Of a DNA stretch of 64,000 bases, positions 27,625 to 36,858 are shown one piece after another (position 1 is the first letter of the stretch; every line of letters starts with the position of its first letter). The notes beneath the pieces are model-generated. The model ran no database searches and had not been told where the DNA came from. It saw only the letters and a list, made by a program, of their open reading frames with translations. The position numbers and the translations under genes are program-made. Source of the stretch: Nostoc desertorum CM1-VF14 (lineage in GTDB: Bacteria; Cyanobacteriota; Cyanobacteriia; Cyanobacteriales; Nostocaceae); contig JAHHHR010000003.1 in NCBI GenBank assembly GCA_019359245.1, positions 124,001 to 188,000 on the forward strand, in the 5' to 3' direction.

Positions 27625-29484
27625 ATGGCCAGAAGGGAGGTAAATCTGGAAGTGAAGCAAGAGATCAAAGCGATGATGCATCGATACGGGCAGATGCTCC
27701 GATATCCACTGCGCTACTGGCGCACCTTAATAGTAATCCTCGCTCTCACGGCTGGCACTTCAGCCACCGCAACACTTCAACCTTGGCCAATGAAACTCCT
27801 AGTGGATTATGCCTTCGGTCAAGCAGTTATTCCCCCGCAAGTTCGCTCGTTCTTGGGGACTTTTAACCTGGCAGTTACACCATCACTGCTGGTTGTTGTT
27901 GCTGCTGTTTGTAGCCTTGGACTCTATGCTTTAAATGCTACCTTGGAAACTAGCGTTAGCTGGGCCTGGAGTGCTGCCGGGCAAGGTATGGTCTACGAAA
28001 TGGCGCAGAAACTTTTCTATCGTTTGCAGCGCCTTTCACTGCTATTCCATAACCAACGGACTGTCGGTGATTCCCTTAGCCGTCTGGCCGGAGATGTCTA
28101 TTGCGTTTATACCCTGAGCAGTGCTTTGCTAATTTCACCTGTGCAGTACCTGCTGACGCTAGTAACTATTAGCATCGTCGCCTGGAACTTAAATCCTTTA
28201 CTAATGCTACTTTCGCTTTTCGTGGCGCCAATAATGGGTGGTTCAGCCCTTGTTTTTGGTTCCCGACTCAAGCGCCGAACAAAACTTAACCGCGAAGCTC
28301 AATCGCGCCTCACGAGCTTTGTCCACCAAACAGTCACAGCCATCCCCATGATCCAGGCATTTGGGAGAGAGAGTTACAATACCCGACAGTTTGAACATTT
28401 AGCGGCAGACGCTGTTATTCTCTCACAACGCGAAACTCTGCTCAAGAGTATTTACGGTGTGGCGAATGGGACTGTGACAACCATCGGGACTGCGATTGTT
28501 TTGTATGTGGGCGGGCAGCAGGTATTATTGGGGGCTATAAGTATCGGCAGCCTGCTCGTCTTCTTAGCATACCTACAGTCTATACAAGGAGCATTTAAGG
28601 GGCTATTTGGTATCTATGGGAGCCTGAAGTCCGTAGATGCCAATATAGATAGAGTGTTAGAGATTTTGGATGCTAAAGATGGCGTGCAGGATGCTCCTGA
28701 TGCCAGACCATTACCAGTTCGTCCCCTGGGAAGACGCGGACACGTATATTTAGAGAAAGTTACCTTCGGTTACGAACCTAACTATCCCGTCCTCCAAGAA
28801 ATTACCTTGGAAGCGCGACCGGGAGAAACGATCGCCCTAGTAGGCGCTACAGGTGCTGGTAAGAGTACACTGGTTTCCCTGATTCCCCGCTTTTTTGATC
28901 CTTGGCAGGGACGAGTTCTCTTTGATGGGGTGGATGTACGAGGTGTGCAACTGGAAAGCTTGCGCGAGCAAATTGCCCTAGTGCTGCAAGAGCCGTTTTT
29001 GCTGCCGCTCTCGGTGGCAGAAAACATTGCCTACGGATGTCCTGGAGCAAGTCTGGAGAAGATTGTAGCAGCAGCCAAAGCGGCCAAGGCGGACGACTTT
29101 ATTGAACGGTTGCCCCTAGGTTATGACACCCTGATTGGCGAAAGAGGATCACTCCTCTCCGGAGGACAGAAACAGCGACTAGCGATCGCCCGCGCTTTGC
29201 TTAAGGATGCGCCAGTACTGATTCTCGATGAACCTACTTCTGCCCTGGATGCCCAAACTGAGAATTTACTACTGGAAGCTTTAGATCGCCTAATCGAAGG
29301 AAGAACTACATTTATCATTGCCCATCGACTTTCTACGATTCAACGAGCAGATCGAATTGTGGTTCTGGAGCAAGGAAAGGTTGTAGAGATGGGAACACAC
29401 GAAGAATTGCTGGCTGTCCGTGGTTTCTACCAGCGTCTGCACTCCTTGCAGTTTCCTGAATCGCCGCAGGAGGTCGTTCTATGA
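27625..29484 (+). CDS. ABC half-exporter, first of a tandem pair
   Basis: 619 residues. A six-helix type IV (MsbA/lipid-exporter-like) membrane domain (about 35-330) is followed by an ATPase domain with GATGAGKST (Walker A), SGGQKQRLAIARAL (signature) and VLILDEPTSALD (Walker B with catalytic Glu). All catalytic motifs are intact. The stop overlaps the ATG of the next ABC gene by four bases (ATGA), which favours a heterodimer made by coupled translation. In this context a lipid-linked glycan or a small glycoconjugate is a reasonable cargo, by inference only. Confidence 0.93.
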   Translation: MARREVNLEVKQEIKAMMHRYGQMLRYPLRYWRTLIVILALTAGTSATATLQPWPMKLLVDYAFGQAVIPPQVRSFLGTFNLAVTPSLLVVVAAVCSLGLYALNATLETSVSWAWSAAGQGMVYEMAQKLFYRLQRLSLLFHNQRTVGDSLSRLAGDVYCVYTLSSALLISPVQYLLTLVTISIVAWNLNPLLMLLSLFVAPIMGGSALVFGSRLKRRTKLNREAQSRLTSFVHQTVTAIPMIQAFGRESYNTRQFEHLAADAVILSQRETLLKSIYGVANGTVTTIGTAIVLYVGGQQVLLGAISIGSLLVFLAYLQSIQGAFKGLFGIYGSLKSVDANIDRVLEILDAKDGVQDAPDARPLPVRPLGRRGHVYLEKVTFGYEPNYPVLQEITLEARPGETIALVGATGAGKSTLVSLIPRFFDPWQGRVLFDGVDVRGVQLESLREQIALVLQEPFLLPLSVAENIAYGCPGASLEKIVAAAKAAKADDFIERLPLGYDTLIGERGSLLSGGQKQRLAIARALLKDAPVLILDEPTSALDAQTENLLLEALDRLIEGRTTFIIAHRLSTIQRADRIVVLEQGKVVEMGTHEELLAVRGFYQRLHSLQFPESPQEVVL

Positions 29485-31292
29485 AATTGTGGTGGCTGCG
29501 ACTGGCACATTACGCCCTGGTTCGTTGGCGCGGACTCACCTTTGTAATGTTGCTAATGCTGATTAATGTGGGGCTGAATGTACTCAAGCCCTGGCCTTTG
29601 AAGTTGATCGTTGATTCCGTCCTAAATAACCAATCGCTGCCAAATAGCGTCGTTTGGCTCAAAAGCTTGCCTAGTAGTGAATCCAACATTCAGTTGCTCG
29701 GTTGGTTAGCAGGTGCCACAATCGTTCTATTTTTATCCAGTGAGGGGGTTCGGCTTATACAGGAATATGTTGGAGCTGGTGTTGGTAGCCAGATGGTTTA
29801 TGACTTAGGAGCAGCACTGTTTGATCGCTTACAGCATCTTTCCTTGAGATTCCACAACCAGCAGCGCGCTGGCGATCTTGTTCGGCGAGTCATGACTGAC
29901 AGCATCTGTATTCAGAATCTGGCGATGGCGGTTTTTCTGCCCGTGCTTACTTCCTTGGTGAATTTGGTAGCAATGTTTGCCGTAATGTGGCAGATTGATC
30001 GCTTCCTTTCCCTGCTCTCGCTTCTAGTTGCTCCTCTAATAATGTTACTCATTTGGGTCTTTAACCAGCCCATGACTGAGCGAACCTATGAGTATCAGCA
30101 ATTTGAAGGTGAGATCGTGGCGTTGAGCGAGCAGACCTTGACAGCGCTACCGATTATTCAAGCATTCGGACGTGAAGCACACGAAGATGAGCGCTTTCGC
30201 CACCTGTCTCAAAAAGCCCTCCAAGCTTATGTACGCTCTATCCTTGCCCAAATGCAATTCAAAGTTGGGGTGGGAGGGGTAACCGCAGTAGGAACAGCAG
30301 CAATCATGGCTTACGGCGGCTTCCAGGTTCTAGATGGGTCGCTCTCAATTGGTTCTTTACTGGTCTTTCTCTCTTATCTCTCCTCCCTGTACGTGCCGAT
30401 GGCGACTCTAGCTTATATGTCGTCCAGTTTCGCAGCAGCAGCAGCTAGCGCTCGGAGAGTACTAGAGGTTTTGGATGCTCAAGATAGGGTGCAGGATGCT
30501 CCCGGTGCTAAACCATTGCCATCTCGTCCGCCGGGAGGACGCGGACACATCTATTTAGAGAAAGTCACCTTTGGTTATGAACCTAACTATCCCGTCCTCC
30601 AAAAAATTACCCTAGAAGCGCGACCAGGAGAAACGATCGCTCTAGTAGGCGCAACAGGTGCTGGTAAAACTACCCTAGTATCGCTGATTCTTCGGTTTTT
30701 TGATCCCTGGCAGGGACGAGTCTTTTTTGATGGGGTGGATGTACAAAGCGTGCAATTGAAAAGCCTGCGCGAGCAGATTGCCCTCGTGCTGCAAGAGCCG
30801 TTTTTGCTGCCGATAACTATCGCCGAGAACATTGCCTATGGCTGCTTTAATGCCAGCCGTGAAGCGATCGTCAAAGCTGCCCAAGCTGCGAATGCTGACA
30901 CCTTTATTCAACGATTACCTCAAGGTTATGACACGGTAATTGGTGAGCGCGGAGCCACACTTTCAGGAGGCGAGAAGCAACGGTTAGCGATCGCCCGCGC
31001 CCTGCTCAAGGATGCTCCAGTGCTAATTCTGGATGAACCCACCTCTGCTCTGGATGCTCAGACCGAGTTTCTGCTGCTTGAGGCATTAGAGCGACTAATG
31101 GCAGGACGAACTACGTTTATTATTGCCCATCGCCTTTCCACAATTCAACGAGCCAACCGAATCGTAGTTTTGGATCAGGGAAAAGTAGTAGAGATGGGAA
31201 CTCATGAGGAGTTGCTAGCGGTAAGTGGCTATTACAAGAACCTGTATAAATTACACTTCGGCTCAACTCAACCATGCGATCTGCGATCGTGA
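29481..31292 (+). CDS. ABC half-exporter, second of a tandem pair
   Basis: 603 residues with the same architecture as its neighbour: membrane domain (about 15-310), then ATPase with GATGAGKTT, SGGEKQRLAIARAL and VLILDEPTSALD. The ATPase domain is very similar to that of the upstream gene even at DNA level (about 30475-30825 against 28675-29020), whereas the membrane domains differ widely. This is a paralog pair with homogenised engines and divergent substrate parts. Both ATP sites look active, unlike many asymmetric heterodimers. Confidence 0.93.
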   Translation: MKLWWLRLAHYALVRWRGLTFVMLLMLINVGLNVLKPWPLKLIVDSVLNNQSLPNSVVWLKSLPSSESNIQLLGWLAGATIVLFLSSEGVRLIQEYVGAGVGSQMVYDLGAALFDRLQHLSLRFHNQQRAGDLVRRVMTDSICIQNLAMAVFLPVLTSLVNLVAMFAVMWQIDRFLSLLSLLVAPLIMLLIWVFNQPMTERTYEYQQFEGEIVALSEQTLTALPIIQAFGREAHEDERFRHLSQKALQAYVRSILAQMQFKVGVGGVTAVGTAAIMAYGGFQVLDGSLSIGSLLVFLSYLSSLYVPMATLAYMSSSFAAAAASARRVLEVLDAQDRVQDAPGAKPLPSRPPGGRGHIYLEKVTFGYEPNYPVLQKITLEARPGETIALVGATGAGKTTLVSLILRFFDPWQGRVFFDGVDVQSVQLKSLREQIALVLQEPFLLPITIAENIAYGCFNASREAIVKAAQAANADTFIQRLPQGYDTVIGERGATLSGGEKQRLAIARALLKDAPVLILDEPTSALDAQTEFLLLEALERLMAGRTTFIIAHRLSTIQRANRIVVLDQGKVVEMGTHEELLAVSGYYKNLYKLHFGSTQPCDLRS

Positions 31293-31348
31293 GTTCGCAA
31301 ACAGGTGGTTAGAAAACTAGCAAGATTTCTGTTCAAAGAGTTTGATCC

Positions 31349-32044
31349 ATGAAGTATTGCATTGTTAATGGAGATGATTTTGGTGCTAGTCAAGGAATTA
31401 ACAGTGGCATTGTTGAAGCCCACTGTTACGGAGTGATGACTAGCACGAGCTTAATGGTGAATATGCCAGCGAGTGAGGAAGCGGCTATTTTAAGTCGTAA
31501 ACTACCCGAACTGAGTGTTGGTTTGCATGTAAATATCACAACCGAGGATGGTGAATTAGTAGTCGATCTAACTTCTCCAGATCAATGCCGTGCCGAACTA
31601 AATCGCCAATTGAAACGCTTTCAAGAGCTAATAGGGCGTCTACCTACTCATCTTGACTCGCATCATAACATCCATCGCTCTCCTCAATTACTGCCCCACT
31701 TTGTTAATTTAGCGCAGCAATATCAATTGCCATTAAGAGAACATTCTCCGGTTCGTTATTTCTCCAGCTTTTATGGGCAATGGGATGGAGAGACGCACTT
31801 GGAGCAGATTAGCGTGGAGAATTTAGTCCAAATGCTAGAAACCGAAGTTCGGGAAGGATTTACCGAATTGAGTTGCCATCCAGGTTACGTCGATCCAGAG
31901 TTTTCATCAACCTATGCAATCGAGCGAGAAACGGAATTGCAAACGCTTTGCAGTCCAATCGTCAGAAGCAAGCTCACAGAACTCCAGATCGAACTTATAG
32001 GCTTTCAAGAACTCGGCAATTTTCTAGTAAACCTATCAGGTTAG
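31349..32044 (+). CDS. ChbG/HpnK (YdjC)-family carbohydrate deacetylase
   Basis: 231 residues. NGDDFGAS (7-14) supplies the general-base/metal Asp pair, GLHVNIT the next His, and HLDSHHNIHRSP (about 101-112) the His-x-x-x-His metal site; ELSCHPGYVD is the late loop. The family removes acetyl groups from N-acetylated sugars such as diacetylchitobiose or hopanoid glucosamine. Between the ABC pair and the GT array it probably deacetylates a glycan precursor. It begins 56 bases after the ABC stop. Confidence 0.9.
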   Translation: MKYCIVNGDDFGASQGINSGIVEAHCYGVMTSTSLMVNMPASEEAAILSRKLPELSVGLHVNITTEDGELVVDLTSPDQCRAELNRQLKRFQELIGRLPTHLDSHHNIHRSPQLLPHFVNLAQQYQLPLREHSPVRYFSSFYGQWDGETHLEQISVENLVQMLETEVREGFTELSCHPGYVDPEFSSTYAIERETELQTLCSPIVRSKLTELQIELIGFQELGNFLVNLSG

Positions 32045-32060
32045 TTGGGAGGGAAGTATT

Positions 32061-33317
32061 ATGTCGATCGTTGTTATCTCCCCATCAAACGTCGTGACTT
32101 TCCCAGAAGGAGGTGGTCATTTCTGGGTTTATATGCAATATGTGCAGGGGCTGCGCCAGTTGGGATGTGACGTGTATTGGCTAGAGCGCTTCCACAGCAG
32201 TGGTGATCGAGAGCGGGATAAATTTATGCTCTCAACATTTTACCAGCGTATGGAACGCTATGGACTTAGTGGAAAGATCATCCTTTACTCAGACCAGAAC
32301 GCGATATCTGATCACAGCAGTGAGTATGAATACATTGGAGTTTGGTCATCAAAGGCACAGGAAATCTTTCAGCAAGCAGACCTTTTACTAAACTTTTACT
32401 ACGGTATTCATCCAGCTTTGCTTTCATGTTTTCGACGGACTGCCTTAGTAGATATCGATCCAGGTTTATTACAATTTTGGATAACAGTTGGACAGCTCAC
32501 CGTACCCCCACACGATTATTACTTTAGTACTGGTGAAACTGTTGGCACACCTAACGCTAAGTTTTCGGATTGTGGTTTGACTTGGATGCGAATTCGACCA
32601 CCAGTATGTCTTGAGCTATGGCCATATGTTTACAATCCCAACAGCGAAGCATTTACAACTGTCTCCGGTTGGTGGGGCAATGATGGCAAAGGGGAATGGA
32701 TTACGGACGGGCAGGATACCTGCTACGAGAACAACAAGCGAGTTCCTTTCATGAAATTTGTGGAACTGCCGCGCCTAACCGACCAAGTGCTTGAGCTGGC
32801 GCTGTGCTTGGGTGAGGGAGACGTGGAAGATGACCAAGCCAGAAAAGAGCAAAGCTGGCAAGCCAACAATCCCGTACCGCGTGATGTTACCGATTATAAA
32901 GGAGATACAGAGGATCGGGAGGTGCTGGAGAGTTATGGTTGGCGGGTGCGTCATGCCTACAAAATGGCTGGCAGTCCAGATAGCTATCAATCCTACATCC
33001 AAATGTCGCGAGGAGAGTTTAGTTGCGCTAAACCTTCATGCATGAACTTTCAAAATGCCTGGATTAGCGATCGCACCCTCTGCTATTTGGCAAGCGGGAA
33101 ACCTGTTGTTGTTCAACATACTGGACCGAGTTCCTTTCTACCCAATGGCCAGGGGATGTTCCGGTTCTCGACGCTTAGTGAAGCAGCCGATGCTTTAGCA
33201 ACAATAAATACTAATTATGAAAAGCACTGTCGAGCAGCAAGGGAAATTGCTGAAACATATTTTGAAGCTAAACAAACTTTGAATGGCATCCTCAACTATG
33301 CTCTTAAATTTAAATGA
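32061..33317 (+). CDS. GT-like protein, tandem paralog 1
   Basis: 418 residues with SD GGGAGG before the ATG. It begins with a Rossmann-like strand, then FWVYMQYVQGLRQLGCDVYWLE, a pattern shared by the next three genes. The C-terminal half has RGEFSCAK, AWISDRTLCYLASGKPVVVQ and a final HCRAAREIAETYF. This looks like a GT-B fold of the CgeB/GT4-like kind, though the typical E-x7-E motif is not evident. Paralog 1 is the most diverged of the four, with an insert of about 40 residues near 250-295. Donor and acceptor are unknown. Confidence 0.8.
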   Translation: MSIVVISPSNVVTFPEGGGHFWVYMQYVQGLRQLGCDVYWLERFHSSGDRERDKFMLSTFYQRMERYGLSGKIILYSDQNAISDHSSEYEYIGVWSSKAQEIFQQADLLLNFYYGIHPALLSCFRRTALVDIDPGLLQFWITVGQLTVPPHDYYFSTGETVGTPNAKFSDCGLTWMRIRPPVCLELWPYVYNPNSEAFTTVSGWWGNDGKGEWITDGQDTCYENNKRVPFMKFVELPRLTDQVLELALCLGEGDVEDDQARKEQSWQANNPVPRDVTDYKGDTEDREVLESYGWRVRHAYKMAGSPDSYQSYIQMSRGEFSCAKPSCMNFQNAWISDRTLCYLASGKPVVVQHTGPSSFLPNGQGMFRFSTLSEAADALATINTNYEKHCRAAREIAETYFEAKQTLNGILNYALKFK

Positions 33318-34531
33318 TGGATGGAGTGAACCCAATGATACTTTCTTTTGACTATCCGCCTGCAAATCGGGGAATAGTCGTCGTCTGGGGTATGCTGGCA
33401 TCCTTCCCATTTGGGGGCATGACCTGGCAAGTACTCCATTATCTAGCAGGCTTGCGGCGATTAGGTTTCGATGTATGGTACGTCGAAGATACTGACAGCG
33501 AACTATTAGATCCCATTACCTTCTGCTGGCATACATCAGAATATTCAGCAAATGTGCGCTATCTTGCCCAATACATGGATAGTATCGGTTTGGGCGATCG
33601 TTGGATTTTCCGTCCTCCAGGAGTGCGAGATGCAACCCTGGGAGCACGTGACTTAATCGGATTGGCAAAATTATACAAGGAAGCGGATGCAGTTATTAAT
33701 CTATGTGGATATCATCCCCTACGTACTGAGCACGACGATATAGCCTATCTTATATATTTACAAACTGATCCGATGGTCGATCAGATTAAAGTAGCCGAGA
33801 ATGACGCTCAAAAGATTGAGCAACTTGATGCTTACAATTACTTATTCACCTATGGCGAGAATCTTGGAGCATCCGACTGTCTTATACCCGTCGATCGATA
33901 CCAGTGGCATCCGACGCGACCGCCAGTTTGCCTCGATTGGTGGTTTACCGCTAGTCCACCAATTTTAGACTCAGCTCTCACAACTATCTCAAACTGGGAG
34001 CATTGGGACAATGATATCGTTTGGCAGGGGGAGAAGTATTACTGGCGCAAAGACCGAGAATTTCGGCGCTTCATAGACCTGCCGGCAAAATCTCTGCTGC
34101 CGCTTGAGCTTGCTCTTGAAGGTATTAATGCTCAAGAGGAAGCTGAAATGATTAATCGCGGTTGGCGGATTGTTTATGCTAGAGCATTATCCGATCCGAT
34201 CGCCTATCGTAACTATATTTGTGCCTCTCTAGGTGAGTTCACTGTTACAAAGGATCAGTACGTTCGTCCTCGCACTGGCTGGTTCAGCGATCGCAGTGTC
34301 TGCTATCTGGCAGCAGGTCGTCCTGTGATTACCCAAGAAACAGGGTTTAGCAAGTTCTTGCCCACGGGAAAAGGATTATTTGCATTCAACACTATGGAGG
34401 ATATTCTAGCGGCAGTGGATGCGATTGAAAGCGACTACGAAGGCAATTGCCGAGCAGCTCGTGAAATTGCCTCAGAGTATTTTGCCGCAGAGAAAGTGAT
34501 TGGCAGTCTCATGGAGCGAGCAGGGTTATAA
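33314..34531 (+). CDS. GT-like protein, tandem paralog 2
   Basis: 405 residues; starts inside the stop of paralog 1 (ATGA overlap). FGGMTWQVLHYLAGLRRLGFDVWYVE matches the family start, with LQTDPMVDQI in the middle. The C-terminal block is GEFTVTKDQYV, GWFSDRSVCYLAAGRPVITQ and TGFSKFLPTGKG. Trp and acidic residues are frequent, as in its siblings. It is expected to transfer a sugar in the same pathway as the flanking genes. A later start at the internal Met eight codons in cannot be excluded. Confidence 0.8.
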   Translation: MMDGVNPMILSFDYPPANRGIVVVWGMLASFPFGGMTWQVLHYLAGLRRLGFDVWYVEDTDSELLDPITFCWHTSEYSANVRYLAQYMDSIGLGDRWIFRPPGVRDATLGARDLIGLAKLYKEADAVINLCGYHPLRTEHDDIAYLIYLQTDPMVDQIKVAENDAQKIEQLDAYNYLFTYGENLGASDCLIPVDRYQWHPTRPPVCLDWWFTASPPILDSALTTISNWEHWDNDIVWQGEKYYWRKDREFRRFIDLPAKSLLPLELALEGINAQEEAEMINRGWRIVYARALSDPIAYRNYICASLGEFTVTKDQYVRPRTGWFSDRSVCYLAAGRPVITQETGFSKFLPTGKGLFAFNTMEDILAAVDAIESDYEGNCRAAREIASEYFAAEKVIGSLMERAGL

Positions 34532-34533
34532 GC

Positions 34534-35700
34534 ATGGCATGCATTGTTGTTTGCGGATATATGATTCGACATCCAGTAGCTGGTAATCTCTTAGCCTACT
34601 TTCACTATCTATTAGGGCTACATTATTTGGGACATGAAGTTCTATACCTGGAGGAAAGCGGCTGGCCTGAGTCCTGCTATAACCCAATCACCCGCAATTA
34701 CAATGATGATCCTCAAGTTGGTTTGCAGGCAGTCCAGACACTAATAAACACTTATGGCGTGAATGCAAAAGTGTGCTATGTAAATCGTGATACAAAAACT
34801 GTCTACGGTGCAGATTGGCAAGAAATAAAGCAGATGCTCAGGATGGCGGATCTGCTATTAAATATCGGTGGAGTTTGCTGGTTACCTGAGTTTCTTTTAT
34901 GTAAACATCGAGTATTAATCGATATGGACCCATTCTTTACCCAGGTTGGGACGTTCGCTGCCGAGGGTCGCAAAGAGTATCACGCCTACTTTAGTTATGG
35001 CGTTAATATTGGGCAACCTGATTGCAGCATACCGAGTGATGGAATTGAATGGCTCCCCACCGTACCGCCCGTTGTGCCAGAGATATGGAAAAGCTCGATA
35101 CTTACTCCCGAAGATAGTGGCGAAGAACGCGCAGATTTACCATTCACTACAATTGCCAATTGGAATGCTTATGGGGGCGTGACTTACAAAGATGAACATT
35201 ATGGGCAGAAAGATCGGGAATTCATGCGCCTGCTGGAACTTCCTAGTTACTGTTCGCAGAAACTCGAAATCGCTCTTGCTGGCAAGGATGCGGAAATAGC
35301 AGAGGTTGCAAAATCTTTAAAGGCAGCAGGCTGGTTAGTTCGAGATGGCGGGGAAATTAGCGCTAGTTTGTCAACCTACATAACTTACCTGATTGGCTCC
35401 CGTGGAGAATTTAGCGTTGCCAAACAAGCTTATGTCAAAACTCGTAGCGGTTGGTTTAGCGATCGCAGTGTCTGCTATCTTGCGGCTGGCCGCCCTGTAA
35501 TTCTACAAGACACTGGATTTAGCGATTGGTTACCGACAGAGTATGGTGTACTGGCATTTTCTTCCTTACAGGAAGCGGTAGACCGCATAGAGCACGTGAA
35601 TGCCAATTATCCAAAGCACTGCTTAACAGCACGGGAGCTAGCCGAGCAAATCTTTAGTTACAAAGTAGTGCTCCCTCGACTACTAAAGGAGGTAGGATGA
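34534..35700 (+). CDS. GT-like protein, tandem paralog 3
   Basis: 388 residues; two bases separate it from paralog 2 and four bases overlap paralog 4. It keeps NLLAYFHYLLGLHYLGHEVLYLE, the central LIDMDPFFTQVGTF, and the C-terminal RGEFSVAKQAYV, GWFSDRSVCYLAAGRPVI and LPTEYGVLAF. The tight packing of four paralogs without gaps implies one transcript and balanced expression. Specificity cannot be predicted. Confidence 0.8.
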   Translation: MACIVVCGYMIRHPVAGNLLAYFHYLLGLHYLGHEVLYLEESGWPESCYNPITRNYNDDPQVGLQAVQTLINTYGVNAKVCYVNRDTKTVYGADWQEIKQMLRMADLLLNIGGVCWLPEFLLCKHRVLIDMDPFFTQVGTFAAEGRKEYHAYFSYGVNIGQPDCSIPSDGIEWLPTVPPVVPEIWKSSILTPEDSGEERADLPFTTIANWNAYGGVTYKDEHYGQKDREFMRLLELPSYCSQKLEIALAGKDAEIAEVAKSLKAAGWLVRDGGEISASLSTYITYLIGSRGEFSVAKQAYVKTRSGWFSDRSVCYLAAGRPVILQDTGFSDWLPTEYGVLAFSSLQEAVDRIEHVNANYPKHCLTARELAEQIFSYKVVLPRLLKEVG

Positions 35701-36833
35701 TTATCATTTTTGCTGGTGCCATTGGTCGTTTCCCGGTGGGAGGTCAAGCATGGTGCGAAATGCAATACCTTTTGGGTTTGCAAGCATTAGGGCACGATGT
35801 TTTCTTTTTAGAGGAGTGTGGCTCAGAGTCGTGGGTGTACAACTGGGGAACTGAGGAATTTACGACGGAACTGGAATATCCGTGCAAATATGTTCGAGAC
35901 TGCCTGGAGCCAATTGGATTTGATAATCGGTGGATTTATCGCGCTGGTGAGCGTTCAGTTGGAATGGAAGTTAACGAATTTCTTGATATCTGTTCCCAAG
36001 CCGATTTGATGATAGTGAGAGGCTCGCCAATTCCTCTTTGGAGAGATGAGTATGAATGGCCACGACGCCGTATTTATATTGATTCAGATCCAGGATTCAC
36101 ACAAATTAATATCGCCAATGGAGATGCAGAACTTATTAGCACTGTTGAACGTTGCGATCGGTTGTTCACAATTAGTCAGCGCCTTGGTTGTGAAGACTGT
36201 CTAATTCCAACAGTGGGCAAACATTGGTTAAAGACAGTTTTTCCAGTTTTTCTATCACATTGGCCTTATGCTGAAAATGGATCTGCTACTGACTTTAGCT
36301 CCATCATGCAGTGGCGCAGTTATCCAGAGGTTACTTACAAAAACGTTAACTACGGAAATAAAGATAAGGAGTTTCCAAAATTTATCGATTTGCCGCAATT
36401 GACAAATCAGCAGTTTTGCATTGCATTAACTGGTGATCCAAGCCTTTTAATCAACCAAGGTTGGCAGGTTATTTCAGGATGGGCGGCAACGTTTATGCCT
36501 GATTCATATCATGAATTTATTCAAAATTCTCGTGCGGAATTTGGTATCGCCAAACATGGCTATGTGCATATGCGTGGCGGCTGGTTTAGCGATCGAAGCA
36601 TTTGTTATCTTGCTTCCGGTAGACCGATTTTAATTCAAGACACTGGGCAGGGAGACTGGCTCCCAGTAGGAGAAGGAGCTTTAACATTCCGTACTCTGCC
36701 TGAAGCGCTTGTAGGAATTGAAGCTATAAATGCTGATTATGAAGGACATCGGAGTGCAGCAAGAAGGTTGGCAGAGGAATATTTTGACTCCTACAAAGTC
36801 CTTTCATTTCTTCTAGAAGCTGCCATGAATTAA
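35697..36833 (+). CDS. GT-like protein, tandem paralog 4
   Basis: 378 residues. GGQAWCEMQYLLGLQALGHDVFFLEE, IYIDSDPGFTQI, RAEFGIAKHGYV, GWFSDRSICYLASGRPILIQ and a final YKVLSFLLEAA show it to be the fourth member. The middle region varies most among paralogs and is where acceptor specificity would usually sit. It ends the paralog block; a 25-base gap follows before the GT2 block. Confidence 0.8.
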   Translation: MIIIFAGAIGRFPVGGQAWCEMQYLLGLQALGHDVFFLEECGSESWVYNWGTEEFTTELEYPCKYVRDCLEPIGFDNRWIYRAGERSVGMEVNEFLDICSQADLMIVRGSPIPLWRDEYEWPRRRIYIDSDPGFTQINIANGDAELISTVERCDRLFTISQRLGCEDCLIPTVGKHWLKTVFPVFLSHWPYAENGSATDFSSIMQWRSYPEVTYKNVNYGNKDKEFPKFIDLPQLTNQQFCIALTGDPSLLINQGWQVISGWAATFMPDSYHEFIQNSRAEFGIAKHGYVHMRGGWFSDRSICYLASGRPILIQDTGQGDWLPVGEGALTFRTLPEALVGIEAINADYEGHRSAARRLAEEYFDSYKVLSFLLEAAMN

Positions 36834-36858
36834 CGGTTATTGGGTTAGGAAATATCAC

